From Pseudorhodobacter sp. (lineage in GTDB: Bacteria > Pseudomonadota > Alphaproteobacteria > Rhodobacterales > Rhodobacteraceae): a stretch of DNA of 5,418 bases. A program made the position numbers and the translations under genes. The stretch covers positions 1 through 5,418 of the forward strand of contig JAHEDL010000058.1 of assembly GCA_024641255.1 (NCBI GenBank), read 5' to 3'. Below the pieces are notes generated by a model. That model made no database searches and was not told the origin of the DNA. It worked only from the letters and a program-made list of their open reading frames with translations. Positions 1 through 5,418 of this stretch are shown here, one piece after another. Numbering within the stretch: position 1 is the first letter of the stretch; the number at the start of each line of letters is the position of its first letter.

Positions 1-2
1 TG

Positions 3-245
3 TGGCGGATGCTGGGCGATACCGCCGCTTTGGCGTGGTATGACAAGGTTTGGGATGTGGTCGCGCGCAGCTTTATCGACACCAAGCATGGCGGTTGGTT
101 CCCCGAACTTGATGCGGCCGGCCAGCCGACCGAAATCATTTTCAAAGGCAAGCCAGACCTTTACCACGCCTTTCAGGCCTGCCTGATTCCGCTGCTGCCC
201 GCAGGGGTGCACCTGTCCAGCAACCTATGCGGGGCCTTGGCCTAA
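3..245 (+). CDS. AGE-family sugar epimerase/isomerase, C-terminal part (5' end outside window)
   Basis: This is the C-terminal ~80 residues of a protein whose reading frame is already open at the window edge, so the true start lies upstream. The segment reads like the end of the (alpha/alpha)6-barrel sugar isomerases of the N-acylglucosamine 2-epimerase (AGE) family. It has a Trp-rich helix (AWYDKVWDVV), then FIDTKHGGWFPELDAAG, and then KGKPDLYHAFQACL. In this family the C-terminal K-x-x-x-YH motif carries one of the two catalytic histidines; here that His is encoded at 165-167. Family members interconvert aldose and ketose or epimerise C2 of sugars (mannose/fructose, GlcNAc/ManNAc, sulfoquinovose-type substrates), usually in the cytoplasm. 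The fragment does not allow a choice between these. The tail after the motif is short and ends at TAA. It may be co-transcribed with the gene that follows 93 bp downstream, but nothing proves this. Confidence 0.8.
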   Translation, partial: WRMLGDTAALAWYDKVWDVVARSFIDTKHGGWFPELDAAGQPTEIIFKGKPDLYHAFQACLIPLLPAGVHLSSNLCGALA

Positions 246-326
246 ACTTTCGAACAGCGTCAAAAATCCACGAAATCTTAGCGAATCTGGGTCATCACAA
301 GGGGAATGGCTCGGCCCACTGGTTTC

Positions 327-331
327 AAGGA
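327..331 (+). promoter_or_regulatory. Shine-Dalgarno site of the PAS-protein gene
   Basis: AAGGA lies 7 nt before the ATG at 339. It decides the start: an in-frame ATG at 306 has a G-rich run (AAGGGG) only 1 nt upstream, which is too close to work well, and starting there would add 11 residues without domain character. The 246-338 gap shows no convincing -35/-10 pair and no CtrA-type TTAA-N7-TTAA box. Confidence 0.7.
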
Positions 332-338
332 TTGGCGT

Positions 339-1649
339 ATGAACGAACAAGACAGCCGCGCAGATCGCCAAGACCCTACCGAAGCACCCTTTGCAATCGA
401 AGAACTGTTTTATTCGCGCACCGACAAACGGGGCGTGATCTTGGCTGGAAACGAAGTTTTCCGTCGGGTGTCGGGCTATGATTGGCCGCAACTGCTTGGC
501 GCGCCACACCGGATGGTGCGCAACCCCATAACGCCGCGCGCCGTGTTTGCCATTCTGTGGTCGACCATTCAAAAATCCGAACCGGCGGTGGCCTATGTCT
601 GCAACCGCGCCCAAGATGGCCGCCCCTATTGGGTTTTGGCCACGATTCTGCCGTTTCGCGATGGCTATCTTTCGGTCCGCATCAAGCCAAGCTCGCCGCT
701 TTTGGCGCAGGTGAAATCACTTTACGATCAACTTTCGCGGCAGGAACGCGCGGGCGAACTTACGTTGGAAGCGTCGGTTGAAACGCTGTTGGCGGCCCTG
801 CGCAGCATGGGTTTTGCCGATTATCAAAGCTTTATGCGCCACGCTTTGGCCACCGAAACCACCGCGCGCGACCAGACCCGCCACCACCGGGATCGTCTGC
901 TGCACGGCGATGTTGAAAAGATCCGGCGCGGCTTGCAAGAGGTGGTTGCCACGCAGGCAACCTTGGTTGACGATTTCGAACGCCTACGGATTTTGCCAAC
1001 CAACATGCGGATTCTGGCCTCGCGGCTTGAACCTTCGGGCGGGGCCGTTGGCGCTATTTCAGACATCTACCTGTCGATTTCTGCCGACCTGTTCCGCAAA
1101 GTTGGCGATTTCACGCTTGGCGAACACAGCCTGTGCAAACATATGTCGGAACAGTTTGAAAAGGCCGTTTTTCTAACCACTTGCGCACAATTGCAGGCGC
1201 AAGTCATCGCCCAAGCCCAGCAAGAAAACAGCAGCACGGCCGGGTTTAATCCGGCCTCTGAAGCCAGCTGTCTGGCCGAACTGGGTGCCACCTACCGCAG
1301 CGCCGCCGCCTTGGCTTTGACCGAAGCAGAAGAGCTTGCGAAACGCATCGACGTTGCCAGCAACGATCTGCGCCGATCGATGCTTAGTCTGGAAACCATC
1401 ACCGTTATTGGCAAAGTTGAAAGCACCCGTATCGGCGAAGAAGGCGAACGGGTGGCGGCAACCATTGATCAGTTGCACAGCCACCACCTTGAAATCTCAA
1501 AGCTGCTTGGCACCATCGCGCATTTGTCGCGCACCATCACCGCCGAACTGGTTTTGATGCAAGACAGCTTCATCGAACCCCGCGCAAAACCGCAAATCCA
1601 CCCGCCGCCACCCCTTACTTTTGCAGCACAATCAAGTCCCGTGGCGTGA
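339..1649 (+). CDS. Soluble Aer-type PAS-domain protein with degenerate chemoreceptor-like C-terminal region
   Basis: The 436-residue protein has no signal peptide and no membrane segment, so it should act in the cytoplasm. Residues ~18-119 form a PAS domain of the E. coli Aer type: YSRTDKRGVILAGNEVF, then VSGYDWPQLLGAPHRMVR (~44-61), PRAVFAILW (66-74), NRAQDGRPYWVLATILP (89-105) and GYLSVRIKPSS (109-119). Aer-type PAS domains bind FAD and sense redox state or oxygen. Here the usual RHPDMP motif is RNPITP (61-66), so cofactor binding is uncertain. Residues ~120-412 are predicted almost all helical. Around 219-245 the stretch NMRILASRLEPSGG resembles a worn-down version of the receptor-tip region (N-x-x-LALNA-x-IEAARAG), but the canonical tip is missing. 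A helix with STRIGEEGERVAATIDQL (~362-379) follows. The tail from ~413 is Pro-rich (IHPPPP) and looks disordered. A role in energy taxis or other redox signalling is inference; no kinase or cyclase domain is present. The 3' end overlaps the convergent ATPase gene by 35 bp. Confidence 0.8.
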   Translation: MNEQDSRADRQDPTEAPFAIEELFYSRTDKRGVILAGNEVFRRVSGYDWPQLLGAPHRMVRNPITPRAVFAILWSTIQKSEPAVAYVCNRAQDGRPYWVLATILPFRDGYLSVRIKPSSPLLAQVKSLYDQLSRQERAGELTLEASVETLLAALRSMGFADYQSFMRHALATETTARDQTRHHRDRLLHGDVEKIRRGLQEVVATQATLVDDFERLRILPTNMRILASRLEPSGGAVGAISDIYLSISADLFRKVGDFTLGEHSLCKHMSEQFEKAVFLTTCAQLQAQVIAQAQQENSSTAGFNPASEASCLAELGATYRSAAALALTEAEELAKRIDVASNDLRRSMLSLETITVIGKVESTRIGEEGERVAATIDQLHSHHLEISKLLGTIAHLSRTITAELVLMQDSFIEPRAKPQIHPPPPLTFAAQSSPVA

Positions 1650-2679
1650 ACGCCAGCCCAATCTGCGCCCCAAGTTTCGGCGGCGGCGCATCGGCACGGT
1701 TGAACGTATCAAGCGCCAAAACCCCGCCCGAAACCTTGGCTTTCAACCGAATGACAGACCCCATGAACTGCACCTCTGACACGGTTGCAGCCAGCGTCAC
1801 ATCACCTTCAGATTGCCATGCAGTGCTCAGGTGAACCGCCTCGGGGCGCAGCGCGACAGCAATGTCGGCACCCCTCGGCCCGCTGATCGCCTGCGGCAAC
1901 CGCAGCGGCACGCCGGCAATTGCCACCTCGCCCTCTGCGCCATCAAGGATCACCGCCTGCAACGTGTTCAAGGTGCCAACAAAATTCGCCACAAATTTGG
2001 TGCACGGCTGGTTATAGATTTCAAACGGTGTGCCAACCTGTTCGGCCTGCCCGCCATTCATCACCACCACCCGATCTGACATCGACAGCGCTTCTTCCTG
2101 ATCATGCGTCACAAAGATCGTGGTGATGCCAAGCTTTTGCTGAATCTCACGAATTTCCGCGCGCAGGCTGACGCGAATTTTGGCATCCAGCGCCGAAAGC
2201 GGTTCATCCAGCAACAACACCCGTGGGCGTGGCGCAAGCGCACGCGCCAAGGCAACCCGCTGCTGTTGCCCGCCCGAAAGCTGGAACGGATAGCGGCTGC
2301 CAAAATCCGTAAGCCCAATCAGCCCCAGCATCTCGCGCACCCGCGCTTCGGCTTCGGGCTTTGGCAGGCCCTTGATTTTCAAACCAAAGGCCACGTTTTC
2401 GGCAACGGTCATGTTGGGAAACAGCGCATAGGCCTGAAACACCATGCCAATATTGCGCTGGTTCGGGCGCTGGTCTGTCACATCCTGACCATCAATCACA
2501 ATCGCACCCGCCGACGGGGTTTCAAACCCCGCCACCATCCGCAGCACGGTGGTCTTGCCACAGCCCGACGGCCCCAGCAGCGAGACAAACTCGCCCTGCT
2601 TGATGCCCAGATCGAACGATTTCACCACATGGTTCGCGCCGAAGGATTTCTCCAACCGCTGCAGATCAAGAAAAGCCAT
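1615..2679 (-). CDS. ABC transporter ATP-binding protein, PotA/FbpC type with TOBE domain
   Basis: This 354-residue cytoplasmic ATPase powers the importer encoded upstream of it on the same strand. All nucleotide-binding motifs are intact: Walker A GPSGCGKTT (36-44), Q-loop Gln82 in MVFQAYALFP, signature LSGGQQQR (134-141), Walker B VLLLDEP (154-160), D-loop SALD (162-165) and switch His192 in VTHDQEE. From ~235 to the end lies a C-terminal TOBE-type beta domain, with VGTLNTLQAVI and VALRPEAVHLS recognisable. This is the layout of COG3842 ATPases (spermidine/putrescine, Fe3+, 2-aminoethylphosphonate importers). The length is normal for the family. The ATG at 2679 was chosen because it precedes the conserved start MAFLDLQRLEKSFG. 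Its A is also the last base of the TGA stop of the preceding permease gene (TGATG), and AAAGGG (2690-2695) lies 10 nt upstream. It is the last gene of the operon, and no terminator is visible beyond its TAA. Confidence 0.95.
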   Translation of the reverse strand: MAFLDLQRLEKSFGANHVVKSFDLGIKQGEFVSLLGPSGCGKTTVLRMVAGFETPSAGAIVIDGQDVTDQRPNQRNIGMVFQAYALFPNMTVAENVAFGLKIKGLPKPEAEARVREMLGLIGLTDFGSRYPFQLSGGQQQRVALARALAPRPRVLLLDEPLSALDAKIRVSLRAEIREIQQKLGITTIFVTHDQEEALSMSDRVVVMNGGQAEQVGTPFEIYNQPCTKFVANFVGTLNTLQAVILDGAEGEVAIAGVPLRLPQAISGPRGADIAVALRPEAVHLSTAWQSEGDVTLAATVSEVQFMGSVIRLKAKVSGGVLALDTFNRADAPPPKLGAQIGLAFTPRDLIVLQK

Positions 2680-3461
2680 CAGCGTTGCGCCCTTTGATGT
2701 TTGAAAAGTCGGGGCACCAGCTGGATCAACGCCATGCAGCCCCAAGTCAGTGCGAAGGTCATCACCGCAAGCGCGGCAGGTTCATAGGCTTTGTTGCCGC
2801 CCGCCCAAACCAGATACGGCCCAAACGCCGGGCGATCCAACAGCGCCGCGAAAACATATTCGCCGATCACGATGGCAAAGGTCAGAAACGCCCCCGACAG
2901 CACCGCCACCAACACATTCGGCAAGATCACCCGCGCCAGCACCGTCACCCATCCGGCACCAAGGCTTTGCGCGGCTTCGGTCAGCGTGCGCAAATCAATC
3001 GACGCCAGCCCGGTATCAACCGCCCGATACATATAGGGCAGCGACAGCACCGAATATCCCAGCATCAACAACAGGTTGGTGCCACTGGACGACCCGGTAA
3101 GCGGCAACCAGCTAGAGGTGTTGAACAGCCGAATATAGCCAAACACGATCACAATCGGCGGAATAACCAGCGGCAACAGCGTGATGAATTCGACCACCGG
3201 CCGCAGCCTTGGCAGCTTTAGGCGCACCCAATACACCGTCGGCACCACGATCAGCACACCAAACACAATCGTAAGCAGCGCCATCACCGTCGAATAGGCA
3301 AAGGTCGCCTGAAACTGCGGATCGCCCAGCACCGACGCATAGGCATCAAGGCTATAGCTGCCCCGCCGCATCTTCAGCGAGAATTCCAGCATCCCCACCA
3401 GCGGCAAGAAGAAATAGCACACGCCAAGACCAAAGGCGGCCCAAGACCAAAAGCGCTTCAT
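2679..3461 (-). CDS. ABC transporter permease 2, PotC-like inner-membrane subunit
   Basis: A 260-residue integral membrane protein of the binding-protein-dependent transport family (MetI-like fold), second half of the permease pair. About six hydrophobic segments are visible, near 5-25, 55-77, 87-110, 128-146, 180-205 and 228-250. The cytoplasmic EAA loop that docks on the ATPase is present as TEAAQSLGAGW (161-171), followed by the expected VILPNVL (178-184). In Pot/Fbp-type importers this subunit pairs with the other permease to form the channel. The ATG at 3461 overlaps the upstream permease stop as ATGA (3458-3461) and has AAAGG 8 nt ahead of it. A GTG at 3470 in the same frame overlaps that ribosome-binding site and is less likely. 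The stop TGA shares one base with the ATPase start, so all three genes look translationally coupled. The C-terminus is short and basic (RLFKHQRAQR). The substrate cannot be read from it. Confidence 0.93.
   Translation of the reverse strand: MKRFWSWAAFGLGVCYFFLPLVGMLEFSLKMRRGSYSLDAYASVLGDPQFQATFAYSTVMALLTIVFGVLIVVPTVYWVRLKLPRLRPVVEFITLLPLVIPPIVIVFGYIRLFNTSSWLPLTGSSSGTNLLLMLGYSVLSLPYMYRAVDTGLASIDLRTLTEAAQSLGAGWVTVLARVILPNVLVAVLSGAFLTFAIVIGEYVFAALLDRPAFGPYLVWAGGNKAYEPAALAVMTFALTWGCMALIQLVPRLFKHQRAQR
2690..2695 (-). promoter_or_regulatory. Shine-Dalgarno site of the ATPase gene
   Basis: On the minus strand AAAGGG sits 10 nt before the ATG at 2679, inside the last codons of permease 2. It supports the start at 2679 over an upstream in-frame start at 2745, which would lie deep in the permease gene and add 22 residues not seen in this ATPase family. 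Confidence 0.6.
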
Positions 3462-4330
3462 TTCATCCACCTTTCGGCGCGGCTACGCATCACAATGTAA
3501 AGCCCGTTCGACACTCCGGTGATCACGATCATCCCGAACGCCAGCGCATAGCCCAAATGCGGGTCTTGCAGCACATCGCCCCGGATCTGGTTGAACAGCA
3601 AAATCGGCGCAATCGACAGCAGCGATCCGGTCAGCGCAATCGCCGTGGCCACCGCGCCAAAGGCATTGGCAAACAGCAGCGCCAGCGTGCCAAGCAACGA
3701 AGGCCACAACACCGGCAGCGCCACCATCCGCCAATACTGCGCATTCGTCGCGCCAAGCACCTCGGCGGCCTCGCGCCATTCCCGCTTTAGCCCGTCAATC
3801 GCCGGGGTAATGATCAGCACCATCAAGGGAATCTGAAAGAACACATAGGTCATGGTCAGCCCCCAAAAGCTGATCATGTTGAAGCCCAAGGCATAGATGT
3901 TCACCCCGAACCAATCGCGCAGCAGCATGGTGACAAAGCCCACCCGGCCCAGCGTCGCCACATAAGCAAAGCTTAGCGGCACCCCGGCAAAGTTTGACGC
4001 AACGCCCGAAAACGTCATCGTCGCGGCGCGCAATCCGGGGGGCAGACCGCCAAGGCACACCGCCAAAGCAATCGCAAACCCGATCAGACAGCCAATCACC
4101 GCAGAGGCAAGGCTTAGCCGGATCGACAGCGAAAACGCATTCAGAATTTCGGGGGCAAACAGATTGCCCAGATTTTGCAGCGTCAGATCGCCGTCTGCGT
4201 TGAAAAACGCACCCGTCACGATGTTCAGCGTCGGCCACAGCAAGAACAACGCGGCAAATATCAGAAACGGCGCAACGCCCAGCCAGTTCCACGGCAATTG
4301 CCGCCACGTGGCGCGGAAAGAAGACGGCAT
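3458..4330 (-). CDS. ABC transporter permease 1, PotB-like inner-membrane subunit
   Basis: A 290-residue integral membrane protein, first of the permease pair. It has a short basic N-terminus (MPSSFRATWR) and six clear hydrophobic segments near 17-37, 65-93, 104-127, 152-177, 211-235 and 260-282. The EAA loop is EWREAAEVLGATNAQYW (184-200), followed by ALPVLWPSLLG, the ATPase-contacting signature of this family. Together with permease 2 it should form the transmembrane channel of a Pot/Fbp/Phn-type importer. The start was set at the ATG at 4330. A weak GGA ribosome-binding site lies 6 nt upstream. An in-frame TTG at 4348 would begin inside the U-tract of the terminator and is unlikely. It lies 63 bp downstream of the binding-protein gene, with an intrinsic terminator filling most of that gap, so its expression probably depends on read-through. 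Its stop overlaps the permease 2 start by 4 nt. Confidence 0.92.
   Translation of the reverse strand: MPSSFRATWRQLPWNWLGVAPFLIFAALFLLWPTLNIVTGAFFNADGDLTLQNLGNLFAPEILNAFSLSIRLSLASAVIGCLIGFAIALAVCLGGLPPGLRAATMTFSGVASNFAGVPLSFAYVATLGRVGFVTMLLRDWFGVNIYALGFNMISFWGLTMTYVFFQIPLMVLIITPAIDGLKREWREAAEVLGATNAQYWRMVALPVLWPSLLGTLALLFANAFGAVATAIALTGSLLSIAPILLFNQIRGDVLQDPHLGYALAFGMIVITGVSNGLYIVMRSRAERWMK
3467..3474 (-). promoter_or_regulatory. Shine-Dalgarno site of permease 2 gene
   Basis: AAAGGTGG on the minus strand lies within the last codons of permease 1, with the AAAGG core 8 nt before the ATG at 3461. It overlaps the alternative GTG start at 3470, which argues against that start. Confidence 0.65.
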
Positions 4331-4346
4331 CAGAGATCCGATCGGC

Positions 4347-4383
4347 AAAAGAAAAGCCCGCCCCGACTCACGTCAGGGCGGGC
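4347..4383 (-). terminator. Intrinsic terminator between binding-protein and permease 1 genes
   Basis: Read on the minus strand, the arm at 4383-4372 (GCCCGCCCTGAC) pairs with 4367-4356 (GTCGGGGCGGGC). This makes a 12-bp stem with one U-G wobble and a GUGA tetraloop of the stable GNRA class. TTTTCTTTT (4355-4347) follows immediately. This is a textbook Rho-independent terminator. It starts 10 nt after the binding-protein stop and ends 16 nt before the permease 1 ATG. It most likely ends or stabilises a binding-protein-only transcript while letting a minority of polymerases continue, which fits the higher need for binding protein. Confidence 0.92.
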
Positions 4384-4393
4384 CAAAATTTGG

Positions 4394-5418
4394 TTACTCG
4401 ACTTTAACGCCGACCACGGTTTCCCAACCAGCGGTCACAGCCTCTTTATGCGCGCCCTGCTCTTCCAGCGTCGGGAACACGGCTTTGGCATAGGCGTCGG
4501 CCGGCGGCAGCTTTGCCATCATCTCGGCCGGAACCACGTTGCGCGCAACCAGATCGTTGAAGCGGATCGGGTGGCAGTAGCCGTTCAGCCAAGCCAGCTG
4601 ACCTTCATCCGAATACAGGTATTCCATCCACAGCTTTGCGGCATTCGGGTGCGGTGCATAGGCCGAAATCGCCTGCACATACACGCCCGCCAAAGTGCCC
4701 GATGCCGGGATCACAACTTCGGCTTTCGGGTTGCCAGCCAGCGTGTCGCGCCATGCCAGCGCGTTATAGTCCCATGCTGCCACGATCGGCGTCGCACCTT
4801 GTGCGATGGTGCCGGTCTTGCCGCCAACCGGAACGAAGTTGCCGGCTTTGTTCAGGCCCGCAAAGAACTCCAGCCCCTTGGCCGCAGATTCGGCACCCGG
4901 CTTGCCGCCCATCGCCATACCAGCCGACATCACCGACATCAGGCCTTGGTTGCCCGAACGCGGGTCACCCGACAACGCGAAAGCGTTGGCATATTCCGGC
5001 TTCATCAGGTCGGCCCAATCGGTCGGCACGTTCTGCACCAGATCGGTGTTCACGATGAACGACATCACGCCATAATAGTCGCCATACCAGGCGCCATCGG
5101 CATCCTTGGCACTGTCAGGAATGCTGTCCCAGGTCGAAACCTTGTAAGGTTGGATCAGACCTTCTTCTTTGGCGGTCGGGCCGAACGACAGGCCAATATC
5201 CAGAACGTCGGGCGCTTGCGGGCCGGTGTTGCCTTTGTTGGCGCGCACGGCTTCCAATTCATCGGCCGACGACCCATCGGGGTTCAGCTCGTTGATGGCA
5301 ATCTCGGGGTATTTCTTCTTGAAGCCTTCAATCACGGCACCATAGCCGCACCAGTCATGCGGCAGCGCGATGGTGGTCAGCGACCCTTCGGCCTTTGCGG
5401 CAGCAACAAGCTCGTCCA
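4394..5418 (-). CDS. ABC transporter periplasmic solute-binding protein (N-terminus outside window)
   Basis: The frame is open to the right edge, giving 340 visible residues; the signal peptide and the start lie beyond 5418. A GTG at 5335 is only an internal Val codon, because the conserved sequence LPHDWCGYGAVIEGFKKKYP runs straight through it. Features typical of family 1 / Fe3+-, polyamine- and phosphonate-type binding proteins are visible. These are the early strand and helix with FKKKYPEIAINELNPD, APDVLDIGLSF (hinge-side strand), the segment DGAWYGDYYGVMSFIVNTDLV, PTDWADLMKPEY, and later VAAWDYNALAWRD and AKLWMEYLYSDEGQLAWLNG. The protein should bind solute in the periplasm and deliver it to the two permeases encoded next. 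Only two cysteines are visible (residues 23 and 281 counted from the window edge). No residue set identifies the ligand, so polyamine, phosphonate, iron and sugar-phosphate classes all remain possible. The gene is followed within 10 nt by a strong terminator. Confidence 0.9.
   Translation of the reverse strand, partial: DELVAAAKAEGSLTTIALPHDWCGYGAVIEGFKKKYPEIAINELNPDGSSADELEAVRANKGNTGPQAPDVLDIGLSFGPTAKEEGLIQPYKVSTWDSIPDSAKDADGAWYGDYYGVMSFIVNTDLVQNVPTDWADLMKPEYANAFALSGDPRSGNQGLMSVMSAGMAMGGKPGAESAAKGLEFFAGLNKAGNFVPVGGKTGTIAQGATPIVAAWDYNALAWRDTLAGNPKAEVVIPASGTLAGVYVQAISAYAPHPNAAKLWMEYLYSDEGQLAWLNGYCHPIRFNDLVARNVVPAEMMAKLPPADAYAKAVFPTLEEQGAHKEAVTAGWETVVGVKVE

Noticed and set aside
248..275. TTTCG ... 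CGAAA inverted repeat in the gap before the PAS gene
   Set aside because: Arms of 5 bp separated by 18 nt are expected by chance; there is no T-tract and no match to a known operator.
306..338. Upstream in-frame ATG at 306 as start of the PAS protein
   Set aside because: The G-rich run before it is only 1 nt away, whereas the ATG at 339 has AAGGA at 7-nt spacing; the extra 11 residues add no recognisable domain sequence.
2104..3221. Long open frames on the + strand opposite the ATPase and permease 2 genes (about 197 and 178 codons)
   Set aside because: Their translations are rich in Arg, Gln, His and Pro with no domain character, as expected for the antisense of GC-rich genes; the minus-strand genes have complete family motifs.
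1915..4303. GGCAATTGCC palindrome occurring twice (1915-1924 and, within CGGCAATTGCCG, 4293-4302)
   Set aside because: Both copies are inside coding sequence, are over 2 kb apart and fit normal codon use; two copies of a GC-rich 10-mer palindrome are weak evidence for a site.
4331..4348. TTG at 4348 as the start of permease 1
   Set aside because: It lies within the T-tract of the terminator and has no ribosome-binding site; the ATG at 4330 gives a normal N-terminus.
1..5418. CRISPR array, insertion sequence, tRNA, phage or toxin-antitoxin genes
   Set aside because: No direct-repeat series, terminal inverted repeats with transposase, cloverleaf or matching small genes were found; nearly all of the window is taken up by the five genes and fragments described.

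Overview
The window looks like ordinary chromosomal DNA from an alphaproteobacterium, most likely a member of the Rhodobacteraceae or a close relative. This rests on the GC-rich coding sequence with strong G/C bias at third codon positions, the tight ABC operon, and a soluble Aer-type PAS protein of a kind I associate with that group. The assignment is by impression and could not be tested here. No tRNA, rRNA, CRISPR array, insertion sequence or phage gene is visible.

Layout. The + strand begins with the last ~80 codons of an AGE-family (N-acylglucosamine 2-epimerase / mannose isomerase type) sugar isomerase (3-245). A 93-bp gap without a recognisable promoter follows. Next is a 436-residue cytoplasmic protein (339-1649) with an N-terminal Aer-like PAS domain and a long helical C-terminal region that may be a degenerate chemoreceptor signalling region. 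The rest of the window is a minus-strand operon read right to left: periplasmic solute-binding protein (4394 to beyond 5418, N-terminus outside the window), inner-membrane permease 1 (3458-4330), permease 2 (2679-3461) and ATPase (1615-2679). This is a complete binding-protein-dependent importer of the spermidine/putrescine, Fe3+ and phosphonate type (PotABCD/FbpABC-like), except that the start of the binding protein is missing.

How the parts work together. The binding protein would capture solute in the periplasm and hand it to the permease heterodimer, driven by the ATPase dimer. The permease and ATPase genes overlap by 4 and 1 nt, which suggests translational coupling. A strong intrinsic terminator lies between the binding-protein gene and the first permease gene, so most transcripts probably end after the binding protein. 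That would give the usual excess of binding protein over membrane components. The substrate cannot be named from sequence alone. The operon converges on the PAS gene, and the two coding regions overlap tail to tail by 35 bp with no terminator between them.

The most interesting points are the divergent PAS/receptor-like protein (altered Aer motif, no canonical receptor tip), the terminator inside the operon, and the overlapping 3' ends. I see no convincing evidence of a wholly new system.
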